From NCBI RefSeq assembly GCF_021869535.1, contig NW_026262712.1, forward strand, positions 113,209,640 through 113,273,639: a DNA stretch of 64,000 nt. Reading direction: 5' to 3'. The notes beneath the pieces are model-generated. The model was not told the origin of the DNA, searched no databases, and saw only the letters and a program-made list of their open reading frames with translations. Source of the DNA: Mytilus californianus (lineage: Eukaryota > Mollusca > Bivalvia > Mytilida > Mytilidae). A program made the translations under genes and the position numbers. Shown one piece after another: positions 35,020 through 46,775 of the stretch. Positions within the stretch are counted from its first letter, which is position 1. Each line of letters begins with the position of its first letter.

Positions 35020-36150
35020 TTTTTATTTGAGCGTCACTGGTGAGTCTTTTGTATACGAAAAGCGAGTCTGGGTACACAAGTCTGGTATCTATGATGAGTT
35101 TATTTACATTTAGATTTCAGACTACATTAAGATGTAGATTTCAGACGACATTTATATCTAATTTCAGATTACATTTATATGCAGATTTCAGACTACATTT
35201 ATATGCAGATTTCAGACTACATTTATATGCAGATTTCAGATGAATATGACAGTTGTTATCCATTCGTTTGATGTGTTTGAGCTTTTGATTTTGCAATTTG
35301 ATTAGGGACTTTCCGTTTTGAATATTCCTCGGAGTTCTGTATTTTTGTTATTTTACTTTTTATACACAGATTTCAGACTACATTTATATGCAGATTTCAG
35401 ACTACATTTCTATGCAGATTTCAGACTACATTTATATACAGATTTCAGACTACATTTCTATGCAGATTTCAGACTAAATTTCTATGCAGATTTCATACTA
35501 TATTTATATGCATATTTAAGACTACATTTCTATGCAGATTTTAGACTACATTTATATACAGATTTCAGACTATATTTATATGCAGATTTCAAATATATTC
35601 AAGATATTCAAAGACAAACTTTTTAACTTTTTTTATTTGATCGTCACTGGTGAGTCTTTTGTATACGAAACGCGAGTCTGGGGTACACAAGTCTGGTATC
35701 TATGATGAGTTTATTTACATTTAGATTTCAGACTACATTTATATCTAATTTCAGATTACATTTACATGCAGATTTCAGACTACATTTATATGCAGATTTC
35801 AGACTACATTTATATGCAGATTTCAGATTAATATGACAGTTGTTATTCATTCGTTTGATGTGTTTGAGCTTTTGATTTTGCCATTTGATTAGGGACTTTC
35901 CGTTTTGAATTTTCCCCGGAGTTCGGTATTTTTGTTATTTTACTTTTTATACACAGATTTCAAACTACATTTATATGCAGATTTCAGACTACATTTATAT
36001 GCAGATTTCAGACTACATTTATATACTGATTTCAGACTACATTTCTATGCAGATTTCAGACTAAATTTATATACAGATTTCAGACTACATTTATATGCAG
36101 ATTTCAGACTACATTTATATGCAGATTTCAAAGATTACACTAACATGTAG
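35020..36150 (+). repeat. 24-bp satellite in a duplicated ~0.6-kb block
   Basis: Repeat unit 'tacatttatatgcagatt' + 'tcagac' (24 bp) in four runs (35106-35240, 35365-35595, 35710-35830, 35955-36150). The runs alternate with a family F fragment (35030, 35634) and the retroelement 3' module (35243-35365, 35829-35955). The order F, 24-mer run, retroelement module, 24-mer run occurs twice with a ~600-bp offset. Because 24 is divisible by three, frames encode a periodic octapeptide (DFRLHLYA) without being genes. Confidence 0.85.
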
Positions 36151-36159
36151 ATTTCAGTA

Positions 36160-37158
36160 AAATTTAGTAGTAACTACAAACAATAAGTGTCACATTTTCT
36201 TTACATTGTACATAAGTAAAAACCTACTTGTAAGTGAATTATTGATTATTTATTTAGAAATGATCTGCAACAGCTGGTGCAGGTTCTGCTTACTTATGCA
36301 TGAAGATTCCAAGTACCTTCTCGTATTTTTTTTATACATCCCGCTAGTTGTTTTGATCAATGTGTTGTTGTTTGACGTTAAAACTACGGTGAAATCCTCA
36401 AAATTGAGATAACATATGCTTGTACAGTGTTTTGTGTACTTTTAATAGTCTTTTAAATCTTCAATACCTAATGATACTTTGAATGTTATTCCTTTTTATT
36501 TATTCTTTTTAATTTGTGGTTATATGTCATACCATGGAGTGAACAAAATATACAAATACGTCATTTAACGAGATAGATGTAGGCATTTAGTATCCACACA
36601 TTGTACTACTAAAGTAAATGTAACAACTGGATTTTTTGTGGGAGGAGCGGAGTCGTACCAAAAGAAGAGAGTATTATTTCATTGAGGAAAACATATTACA
36701 GTTGATAGATCCAAAGCTAATCATTTGTAAATATATTAACTAAGTAACCTATTGAACTTTTTTGGAAACGTTTTATGGTCATAATCTTTCTAGGTATTAT
36801 CTATTTGTTTTTTTAGAAAACGACATTCCGTTTTGTAAAATGATGGGCAGTATATATACGTTTCCTTCCGTTCTTCATACTACTGTGTTACTCATGATGA
36901 AGGACTGGTCTTAAATGCAAGTAAGATAGTACGAGAGGCACATAATCGTTATTGATCACTGGGGAAAGAGGTAAACATGCATTTAAACGGATCAATGGTT
37001 ATTTATAAGTAAGTTTTCCGTACAATCAAATACACTGAGACATGTCAAGAGACCACTTTCACTGTCAAGTTGTTTTTAGTTTTCAGAAAATTACATATTT
37101 TTCTATCTCTCTCTCCAGTATACAACCTGGTACATGATACTATCTTATAAGTGCTGTC
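36160..37158. other. no gene recognised
   Basis: Non-coding. The 68-codon frame at 36206-36412 has no recognised motif. Confidence 0.4.
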
Positions 37159-37160
37159 AC

Positions 37161-37199
<39 letters not shown>
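37161..37199. repeat. (ATT)n microsatellite
   Basis: About 13 uninterrupted trinucleotide units. Confidence 0.95.
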
Positions 37200-37200
<1 letters not shown>

Positions 37201-37219
37201 TTGACTAGAAAACAAGTTA

Positions 37220-37312
37220 CGGTGACCTATATTGGTTAATTTCTATGTCATTTGGTCTCTTGTGGAGAGTTGTCTCATTGGCAATTATACCCCATCTTCT
37301 TATTTTTTTATT
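37220..37312 (+). repeat. dispersed repeat family A copy
   Basis: 'cggtgacctatattggttaa', 'tttggtctcttgtggagag' and 'tgtctcattggcaattatac', then an A/T tail. Follows an (ATT)n microsatellite. Confidence 0.55.
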
Positions 37313-37319
37313 TATACAT

Positions 37320-39050
37320 TGTCCCGCAAACACATTTACAGAAGCTAAAGTAAAATGTACATATATAAAAATCAGCTCTAAAAAATAACGGAAGCGTTAT
37401 AATTGTACCTTTTTATGGAAACAAAGCTACAACAAAAACACAGCACATCAAAGAGGCAATTAAAAACAACAGAAAACAGATAGTATACCTTGCCAAAAAA
37501 AAGGACAGACTGGCAGTTAAACAGACAAACAGACTTAAAACAAATCACAACACAACTAAAGATTCAGCAGCAAAAGTACTATTTTGTATTTGTCTTTATT
37601 CTATCAATTATTTCATAAATATTAATTATTTTACACTTTTTATTTCATGGTCAATTAAATCTGTTTTTAGTCAATAAAAATTAGAATGCATGGTTCAGTA
37701 TCAATATGAAACTAGTTAGATCTATGTAGAACCCAGTTGGCTTTGTGGTTTTTTGTCTGTATATAGAACTTGAATTTTACAATCTTTATCTGTTCAGATT
37801 GTTAACTCAAATTCACGAAAACAAACTTGCATCGATGCCCAGTAAAGCAGAGATTTTCTGTTCAATAAAACGTTGAATTAGTGAATGAAATTAACTAATT
37901 GAAATAAAAAGTGTTTTCGTTCAAGTCTTGAGTCTTGGTGTATAATATGAAGCATGGGTTAAAAATAGCAAACCAAACTGATGTTATCAATGCTAATCTA
38001 TTAACGAATTTAACATTATTTTTAATCTTCCGGTATTCAGCCAACATCTACAATTGTCATCTAGTAAACACGGAAGCATCTATGATGGATTCTTGACAAT
38101 TTTACAACCCGTAATGAAATGGTCATTTTCCCAGATTTTAACAACAGAAAACAAAACATTACATAATTTACATGGCATATTATAGTGCTTGTGATACCGT
38201 TACATGTAGACCTACAGGTGCAATAAATTTAATTACAGGTAAATCAGTAATCTGACAATATAGTGACAGTTTTATGTATATGAAATTAAATATTTTAACA
38301 TAGAATTATCACTTGTACATATATTAATTTAATTCAAAAAATGGTCATGGTACTCGTGAAAATATTTCTTCCTGCCTACCTCTCCCACAGAGTTACGAAG
38401 TGCTACTAGTAGTATAACAATAACAGAGAAGGGAGGACAATATATTACTTTTCAACCCTTTGAAATATCTGTTTCGCCTTCTACGGTAGCCAAAGGTGCA
38501 TCAAGGAGTTGCCGAGCATTTCTTCTTGTTATCCTAATATTAGGGCGTTGTCCTTCACACTGTAAAAAACAGTAACAATTAACGCGTTCATGTGTTAATT
38601 TAAAAACGCCAGTGTTAATATTTCAAGTAGTAGGTGTTAATTTTCTACCATCTGGTTTTGAAGCATCTATGTTCGACCATTATTCAAACCACGTCCCGAT
38701 GATTAAAAGTGTTCTTACATATTAAATACGTTTAGCTAAGCTTTTGTTTGAAATAAATATTTTTACAAAATCCCAAAATTGTAGGGATGCAAAATTTTAA
38801 GTAACAAAATGTAATTAAGAACGACATCAAAAACACTTGTGTGTTTGAATAGAGTATGGAAAAAAGTATTAAACCGAAACAAGGAAATCAAAACCATTAC
38901 ATATTAAAATCTTAATTATTAAATAGACAACTTTATATATTCAAACATAAAGGTTTAGTTTGCCTGGACCGTATTTAACACAACTTTTCGGAATTTTCGT
39001 TTAGTAATACTCTTCATTATCTTGATATATGATTTGGCTTTGTAAATATT
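37320..39050. other. no gene recognised
   Basis: AT-rich non-coding sequence. Around 38565-38650 there is a set of short 'gtgttaattt' motifs after 'cactgtaaaaaa', possibly a worn repeat. Confidence 0.4.
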
Positions 39051-39057
39051 TTAATTC

Positions 39058-39140
39058 GAAGGTCACTGCATGATGAGTCTAATGTAGATGAAACGCGCGT
39101 CTGGCGTACCAACTTATACGCCAGGCGTCTTTGATGCGTA
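39058..39140 (+). repeat. dispersed repeat family F copy
   Basis: 'aaggtcactgcatgatgag', then 'gatgaaacgcgcgtctggcg' and 'gtctttgatg'. The segment 'gtctggcgtaccaacttata' with 'cgccaggcg' forms a small hairpin. Confidence 0.5.
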
Positions 39141-39874
39141 TTGCTAACTTCAAACGGAACCGGATAACACCCAGAAACTTTAAACAGGACAGGGTAAAAC
39201 AAAGAACTTATACTAACAGAACCGGATAACACCCAGAACTTTTGATGAACGGATACGTAAGCACAGAATTAATAAAAAAACCGGACTGGACAGTCACCCA
39301 GAATTTTTAAAAGCAGGACAAGACTACACTCAGAACAATTAATTATCTATAAGGACAGCCTGAATAAAGTACGAAATGATTTTCAAGACAACAAAAGAAA
39401 AGTTCGATATTCCAAATAAAGAAATTAAAAATAAATTCATGCATGCGTTTATATTTTGATTTGATCTGGGGTAGATTAGGTTAGAATTCTGAATTGTAAA
39501 AAAAAATCAAAATAAAACCAAGCGAAAATATTATAAAGCATTTGCATAACTAAATTATTACATTACATGTATGTTTCATAAGAATTTTTTTTATCCTGCA
39601 ATCAGCCAACTATTGTACAAATAACAGGTACACAAATAAATTTTTGCTTTATTTGTACTTGTACATGTACTTGTACATATAAAGTCTCCTGTTACTCCTC
39701 TTCCATGTTGGGCAAGCGGTAATGTGGATATTTCTTTTTGCGTACCAGTTCATTTTGGCGTCCTCTTCGCGGTCCGCGTTTAAACTATGTCGATTTCTTT
39801 GAAAAATTAGAGACATTGATCTAGATTTTAACAACTAAAGTTTCAAGTGTTGGGTGTAAATTTCAGGATAAAAA

Positions 39875-40018
39875 CAATATATGTACATTGTCGGAAAATA
39901 TAAAATTTATTTGTACTCGCTGCGAAACAGGAGAAAAGCTCGGCGAGCCTCACTTTTCGTCCTGTTTCTAAAGCTCATACAAATAAATTTGATATTTTCC
40001 GACAATGTACATATATTG
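39875..40018. mobile_element. palindromic foldback element 1
   Basis: Arms of about 55 bp: left from 'caatatatgtacattgtcgg' to 'cgaaacagg', right from 'cctgtttctaaagctc' to 'ccgacaatgtacatatattg', around a short centre containing 'ctcggcgag'. A transcript would form a long hairpin. No coding capacity. Confidence 0.75.
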
Positions 40019-40191
40019 TATATTGATTGGCTGAATGCAATCGCGAGGTATTCCAAATCAAATTGTATTTTCTCAATTGAATTCAACATTCATGACTGCA
40101 CGTGCTCCCCATGACAACGTCACTAAAATGCACAGGAAAGCAATGGAAAATCTTGATATAACTCGTAATTTCGTATTTGTAGCATATACAT

Positions 40192-40363
40192 GTAATTATA
40201 AGATCTAAATGCTTCTTTTTGTAATTTAAATTAAATGATGGTTGTAAAAGCGTTGATCGTGCGCACATCTTTAATATGAAGCGCCTTTGCGCATCATACA
40301 ATATGTGTTTCGGTCAACGTTTTAACACCACAATAAAATTACAAAAAGAAGCATTTAATTATA
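40192..40363. mobile_element. palindromic foldback element 2
   Basis: Left arm 'taattataagatctaaatgc' + 'ttctttttgtaat' and 'aaaagcgttgatcg'; right arm carries the complements ('cggtcaacgtttt', 'attacaaaaagaagcattta', 'attata'). Centre includes 'gcgcctttgcgc'. Only about 170 bp from foldback element 1, but of different sequence. Confidence 0.65.
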
Positions 40364-40369
40364 TCAGCA

Positions 40370-41190
40370 AAGAAAGATGTTTGATATACACAATGACATA
40401 ACACCAACTTGGGCCAAAAAGGTAAACGAAAGACACGTAGAATTTAACATACAGTCAATAAACACGTTTCTACATAATATGTCAAGAATAATTGGAGTGT
40501 TTTCTAAAATAAAAAATAGAAAAAAAAAACATTTAAACTTGTCAATATATGTGACCATTAAATTTTGCTGATAAAGGTCGAGATTCACATATATTGAATA
40601 ACGTTCAATTACCATTTATTCAATAACATAAATTCGTTTTATCTATATTGGACATGTCAGGAGTTATATTTAAAAGTAGTTAAGTGTTGACTTTAAATCA
40701 TGTTTTTGTTCGGATATCATTTCACATTATTTGATTAATGGTTGAATTGTCGAAAAGGTAACTGCAAAGCCATCTGGATACTCATAAACTCTTATTTATA
40801 GGAATATATAAAAGTAATGGCCAAATTAACGTTGACCATTTACGATTTGGAAAAATTGATGGTATTTTTATTTTGGACATGGCACTATTTACAAATCCCT
40901 AGTTTATTCTATCCGCACTTTATATATATAGTCAACTCAAAGTTTGAGGAAAACAAATTCACAAACAAACAAACATCTTAGAAATATCAGCCCATTCAAC
41001 TGGAGTCTGTAATAAAAACACTTAGACTATGACACGTTACCCGTGGTATCTTTCGCCTCTCTTTAATATAGCTCAAGAGCAAGTACGACAGACCCACTAA
41101 AAACCGGACTAAAACCAGGTATCCTTACAATGGTAAACATGATCTATATATATATTCCTACAGCTTTAAGCATGGTTAGATGTCTGTCGA
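40370..41190. other. no gene recognised
   Basis: Non-coding. 41040-41070 carries a short 'gtggtatctttcgcctctct' fragment that belongs to family B tails. Confidence 0.4.
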
Positions 41191-41193
41191 TAA

Positions 41194-41286
41194 CAATTGT
41201 ATTGTGCATCAGTGCATGTATAAAGACATATTAAAAACAATTGTAGTGTGCATCAGTGCATGTATAAAGACATATTAAAAACAATT
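41194..41286. repeat. 48-bp tandem duplication
   Basis: Two adjacent units 'aacaattgtattgtgcatca' + 'gtgcatgtataaagacat' + 'attaaa', nearly identical. Confidence 0.85.
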
Positions 41287-41859
41287 GCAGGAGACAGATT
41301 ACTATAAGCATGATCCATTTATTTGGCCTTATACATGTCAAGACAGTGACCATACATGTACATGAACATATTAAGGTTAACCATTCTACTGATTTGAAAG
41401 GAAGTTGACCTTTGACATACATTTTACATGTTTGATAGCACTACTTTAGATTCATATATATCTCATTATATTCATTTATCATTTGGCTGCCGCAGTTTTT
41501 GGCTGTGAATGATTCTGGTGTAAAGAAATCGAAAAATCATCAAAATGAATTTCATTTTTCTTATTATTCATTTTAAATAAAGTGTTGTCAAGGATATAGA
41601 AATATTCCTATCGGAAAGTAAACACAGATAGACGTGTTGTTTCGCATATCAGTCCCCGTAAATTGTTCAAATATAAAAATGCAATAAATTTCACTTTTAG
41701 ATTATTGTTCAATATAAAGTGTATTTTTAGATTTTGACCTTCAAAAATTATTGATATGGAGACCACGATTTGTTGTATGTATTTTTTATTGGATATTGTC
41801 CGCTTTTTTTTGTGCTTCTTTGTTAAATATTTGTTTGTTTTTGTTGTGATTAAGATTGT

Positions 41860-42165
41860 GACACGGTGTTGACTGCTGTACCCCTATTTTGACATTTTTA
41901 CCTATTATGTCTGTTTGTTTTATTCTCGCATCGTTGTCAATATAATGGAATTTGATGCGACTGTCATACAAGTGAGAGGTTTGGCGCTATAAAACTAGGT
42001 TCAATCCACCATTTTCTACATACGAAAATGCCTGTACCAAGTCAGGAATATGACAGTTGTTGTCCATTCGTTTGATGTGTTTGTGCTTTTGATTTTGCCA
42101 TTTGATTAGGGACTTTCCGTTTTGAATTTTCCTAGGATTTCAGTATTTTTGTAATTTAACTTTTT
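41860..42165 (+). mobile_element. fragment of the same retroelement 3' region
   Basis: Plus-strand copy of the reverse complement of 15975-16310: 'ttttacctattatgtctg', 'tgcgactgtcatacaag', 'aatccaccattttctac', 'cattcgtttgatgtgttt' and 'gggactttccgttttga' occur in the same order. No coding part attached. Confidence 0.6.
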
Positions 42166-42282
42166 TTTGATAGTCCATATATCCACATCCGACATAAGTT
42201 CGGAAATTATTGCAATGTTCATTTCCACATTTTTTTTTCGAACAAACTTTGTGATGCAATTTTACGAAAAAATGCTATGCTT

Positions 42283-42498
42283 CAGAAAGATATTAATGTG
42301 AATGGTTTCAGAAAGGGGATCGTTTCAGAAAGATATTAATGTGAATGGTTTCAGAAAGGGGACTCGTTTCAGATAGATATTAATGTGAATGGTTTCAGAA
42401 AGGGGACTCGTTTCAGAAAGATATTAATGTGAATGGTTTCAGAAAAGGGACTCCTTTCAGAAAGATATTAATGTGAATGGTTTCAGAAAGGGGACTCG
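42283..42498. repeat. 44-bp minisatellite
   Basis: About five units of 'tttcagaaagatattaatgt' + 'gaatggtttcagaaaggg' + 'gactcg'. Lies immediately before the expanded family E element. Confidence 0.9.
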
Positions 42499-42599
42499 TG
42501 CGATATTGTCATGTCCCTGTTTGTAAAGCAACAGTTAAATTTATTTGTTAGAAAGGCAGGAAAAGAGAATGTTTAAAAGTTATGGGGGTCGATTTAAAT

Positions 42600-44140
42600 T
42601 TCATTTTCTAACTATGCAGTTCTATCGAAGACAGACGTCAATTTTGCTGTGCGGACTATATATATACGCAGCCACGTCCCGGTCGGAATTTGGGCGTTTT
42701 ATTCGACGTCTCATGTAGGGAGAATGTCATACTCTCCTGCACGTTCAATGATCATTATAACAACTATTGAAATGATTATTTTGCCTGTTGGAAGGCAGGA
42801 TTCGTTTCCTTAACAATATACTCCAGCATTAGTCGGAATGTCCGCCTCCCACTTGTTCTACCTTTCAATGTCCGCATCCCACTTGTTCTACCTTACAGAA
42901 AAAAGTCGGAATGTCCGCCTCCCACTTGTTCTAAATTACAGAAACTAGTCGGAATGTCCGCATCCCACTTGTTCTACCTTACAGAAAATAGTCGGAATGT
43001 CCGCCTCCCACTTGTTCTACCTTACAGAAAATAGTCGGAATGTCCGCATCCCACTTGTTCTACCTTACAGAAAATAGTCGGAATGTCCGCGTCCGCATCC
43101 CACTTGTTCTACCTTACAGAAAATAGTCGGAATGTTCGCATCCCACTTGTTCTACCTTACAGAAAATAGTCGGAATGTCCGCATCCCACTTGTTCTACCT
43201 TACAGAAAATAGTCGGAATGTCCGCCTCCCACTTGTTCTACCTTACAGAAAATAGTCGGAATGTCCGCATCCCACTTGTTCTACCTTAAAGAAAATAGTC
43301 AGAATGTCCGCCTCCCACTTGTTCTACCTTACAAAAATAGTTGGAATGTCCGCATCCCACTTTGTTCTACCTTACAGAAAATAGTCGGAGTGTCCACATC
43401 CCACTTGTTCTACCTTACAGAAAATAGTCGGAATGTCCGCCTCCCACTTGTTCTACCTTACAGAAAATAATCGGAATGTCCGCCTCCCACTTGTTCTACC
43501 TTACAGAAAATAGTCGGAATGTCCGCCTCCCACTTGTTCTACCTTACAAAAAATAGTCGGAATGTCCGCATCCCACTTTGTTCTACCTTACAGAAAATAG
43601 TCGGAATGTCCGCCTCCCACTTGTTCTACCTTACAGAAAATAGTCGGAATGTCCGCCTCCCACTTGTTCTACCTTACAGAAAATAGTCGGAATGTCCGCA
43701 TCCCACTTGTTCTACCTTACAGAAAATAGTCAGAATGTCCGCCTCCCACTTGTTCTACATTACAGAAAATAGTCGGAATGTCCGCATCCCACTTTGTTCT
43801 ACCTTACAGAAAATAGTCGGAATGTCCGCCTCCCACTTGTTCTACCTTACAGAAAATAGTCGGAATGTCCGCATCCCACTTTGTTCTACCTTACAAAAAA
43901 TAGTCAGAATGTCCGCCTCCCACTTGTTCTACCTTACTGAAAATAGTCGGAATGTCCGCCTCCCACTTGTTCTACCTTACAGAAAATAGCCGGAATGTCC
44001 GCCTCCCACTTGTTTTACTTTACAGAAAATAACACTTTATATATTTGGTGCATATTTGATCTTTTTTTTTAATGTGTTCTCGTCCTAAAAAGAACATGAA
44101 CTGTTTGCCACTTGACGTTAAGCAAACAATGATCATTTAA
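42600..44140 (+). mobile_element. family E element interrupted by its own minisatellite expansion
   Basis: The 5' part (42640-42830: 'acgcagccacgtcccggtcg', 'gagaatgtcatactctcctg', 'ttgcctgttggaaggcagg') and the 3' part (44060-44140: 'gtgttctcgtcctaaaaaga', 'ccacttgacgttaagcaaac') match the 21-kb copy. The intervening 1.2 kb is the 43-bp array. In unexpanded copies that interval is only about 100 bp. Confidence 0.65.
42831..44030. repeat. 43-bp minisatellite, about 28 copies
   Basis: Unit 'agtcggaatgtccgcctccc' + 'acttgttctaccttacagaa' + 'aat'. Units mostly differ at one site (cctccc or catccc), with a few having an extra t in 'acttt'. One unit has a 6-bp internal duplication near 43088. No unique spacers. 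Confidence 0.95.
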
Positions 44141-44263
44141 TCAATCTGCGAATTACGTAAATCCTTATTTTACAGTGTAATATCTACTTGAAGCCAAATA
44201 CTGAGGATTATTTTCATTTCATTTACCTTTTAGCTCACCTGGTCCAAAAGGCCATCGTTAGCT

Positions 44264-44345
44264 TTCGCCATCACTTTGAATCAGTCGCCTGTCCTCAGTA
44301 AACCACTAGACGGGCGCCACATGTAAAGCAGAATCTGCTTACCCT
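44264..44345 (+). repeat. probable dispersed repeat fragment
   Basis: 'gcgccacatgtaaagcagaa' and 'tctgcttacccttccc' correspond to the 5' edge of family B ('gcagcaggatcttctcacct' at 34.84 kb). Truncated after this. Confidence 0.35.
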
Positions 44346-44529
44346 TCCCTGCATTAATGTTTTCTAAATATATATATATATAAACCAGATGTGGTATGAT
44401 TGTCAATGATTTGTTTAGTATCAAGTCAGTCTTAAAACCAGTCTGTAAGGTTTCAATAGTTTGCCAAGCTATTTGTTAAATTAACATAATAACGTTACTA
44501 GAAATTGTCATTTAGACTTTGCTATCAAT

Positions 44530-44628
44530 TTCTCGGTGTGTTGAAGACCCATTGGTGGCCTTGGGCTGTTTTCTGCTCTTTGGTCGGGTTGTCTCTTTGA
44601 CACATTCCCCATTTCCATTCTCTATTGT
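44530..44628 (+). repeat. dispersed repeat family C fragment
   Basis: 'ttgaagacccattggtggcc', 'ttgggctgttttctgctct' and 'ttgacacattccccatttcc', near-identical to the module at 14.0 kb and 50.1 kb. Confidence 0.6.
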
Positions 44629-45702
44629 AGGTATTTGAGGTGCGGATTTTACATTTACCGCGGGCTATCCAGAGGAGTTTCTTGAATTGCATCTTTAATT
44701 ACAGTGAATTCCTTGTTCAACTGTGTCAATGTTCCCACGATATTACGTTATAATGTGAATGATCCAGCACTATTACATTGTAATGTCAATGCTCCAGCAC
44801 TGTTACATTGGAATATCAATGCTTCTGCAATATTACATTAAAATGTCAATGCTCAAGCACTATTACATTGAAATATCAATGCTTCTACAGTATTACATTA
44901 CAATGTCAATGCTCAAGCACTATTACATTGGTATATCAATGCTTCTACAATATTACATTACAATGTCAATGCTCAAGCACTATTACAATTGGAATAGCAA
45001 TGCTTATACAATATTACATTACAATGTCAATGCTCAAGCACTATAACAATTGGAATATCAATGCTTCTACAATATTACATTACAATGTCAATGCTCAAGC
45101 ACTATTACAATTGGAATATCAATGCTTCTACAATATTACATTACAATGTCAATGCTCAAGCACTATTACAATTGGAATATCAATGCTTCTACAATATTAC
45201 ATTACAATGTCAATGCTCAAGCACTATTACAATTGGAATATCAATGCTTCTACAATATAACATTACAATGTCAATGCTCAAGCACTATTACATTGGAATA
45301 TCAATGCTTCTACAATATTACATTAAAATGTCAATGCTCAAGCACTATTACATTGGAATATCAATGCTTCTACTATATGACATTACAATGTCAATGCTCT
45401 TACAATATAACATTAGAATGTCAGTGTTCCAACAATATTACGTTAGAATGTCAATGTTCCTACAATATTACGTTAGAATATCAATGTTCCTACAATATTA
45501 CGTTAGAATGTCAATGCTCTTACAATATAACATTAGAATGTCAGTGTTCCAACAATATTACGTTAGAATGTCAATTTTCTTACAATATTACGTTAGAATA
45601 TCAATGTTCCTACAATATAACGTTAGAATGTCAATGTTCTTACAATATTACGTTAGAATGTCAATGTTCTTACAATATTACGTTAGAATGTCAATGTTCT
45701 TT

Positions 45703-46009
45703 AAGGAATGACTGTAATATTTTTTCTGTCTATGAGGAAATAACATCAAAAATGTGGTGCACACTGAATAACCCGCGTAGCGGGTTATTTTAAAGTGTGC
45801 ACCACATTTTTTATGTTATTTCGAATAGACAGAAAAAATATTACAGTCATTTCTTATAATTTAATTCTAAATTCCATTTTTAACCGCAGTAAACCATGAA
45901 AAAACGTTGATGACGTCACGGTCACATGACAAAATTATGTCTATGAGCTGATAAACAAAACAACGTCAGCCAATCAAAAGATGCGTTACATCCAAAATTA
46001 AATTATTAC
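45703..46009. mobile_element. 307-bp insertion with near-perfect palindrome, copy 1
   Basis: Positions 45704-45852 form a roughly 149-bp inverted repeat centred on CCCGCGTAGCGGG (45772-45784). Arms run from 'ggaatgactgtaatat' through 'aatgtggtgcacact' to the centre and back. A further ~155 bp ('ttgatgacgtcacggtcaca', 'caacgtcagccaatcaaaag') follows. Inserted in the 30-bp satellite just before a TAC. Confidence 0.8.
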
Positions 46010-46225
46010 AATATAACGTTAGAATATCAATGTTCTTACAATATAACGTTAGAATGTCCATGTTCTTACAATATTACGTTAGAATGTCAATGTTCTTACA
46101 ATATTACGTTAGAATATCAATGTTCCTACAATATAACGTTAGGATGTCAATGTTCTTACAATATTACGTTAGAATATCAGTGTTCCTACAATATAACGTT
46201 AGAATGTCAATGTTATTACAATATT

Positions 46226-46532
46226 TAAGGAATGACTGTAATATTTTTTCTGTCTATGAAGAAATAACATCAAAAATGTGGTGCACACTGAATAACCCGC
46301 GTAGCGGGTTATTTTAAAGTGTGCACCACATTTTTTATGTTATTTCGAATAGACAGAAAAAATATTACAGTCATTTCTTATAATTTAATTCTAAATTCCA
46401 TTTTAAACCGGAGTAAACCATGAAAAAACGTTGATGACGTCACGGTCACATGACAAAATTATGTCTATGAGCTGATAAACAAACAACGTCAGCCAATCAG
46501 AAGACGCGTTACATCCAAAATTAAATTATTAC
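46226..46532. mobile_element. 307-bp insertion with near-perfect palindrome, copy 2
   Basis: Same element as copy 1 with only a few substitutions or single-base indels. It joins the array at a different point of the 30-bp unit, so it looks like a separate insertion and not part of a block duplication. Confidence 0.8.
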
Positions 46533-46689
46533 GGTAGAATGTCAATGTTCTTACAATATTACGTTAGAATGTCAATGTTCTTACAATATAACGTTAGAAT
46601 ATCAATGTTCTTACAATATTACGTTAGAATGTCAATGTTCCTACAATATTACGTTAGAGTGTTAAAAAATGAAAACAACACGCCACAAA

Positions 46690-46775
46690 CCTAATGCGTC
46701 CGAATCGCCCCTCTGGATCCACTACATCAGCAACCCCAAAGCCAAATATTTGAAAGCCAAGGATTATAAGCTATT
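46690..46775 (+). repeat. dispersed repeat family G copy
   Basis: 'taatgcgtccgaatcgcccc', 'caaagccaaatatttgaaag' and 'ccaaggatt', followed by a C homopolymer at about 46790-46804. Confidence 0.45.

Noticed and set aside
35040..36150. Frames encoding DFRLHLYA repeats
   Set aside because: 24-bp tandem repeats read in frame. The frames begin in dispersed repeats and end at random points.
42831..44030. CRISPR-like regular array
   Set aside because: Units are contiguous 43-mers without unique spacers, in an animal genome; an ordinary minisatellite.
44759..45793. Long overlapping frames (up to 247 codons) with a periodic YQCFYNITLQCQCS or SMLLQYYI pattern
   Set aside because: The 30-bp repeat unit has a length divisible by three, so frames stay open by construction in several phases. 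No start context, domain or codon bias; treated as satellite.
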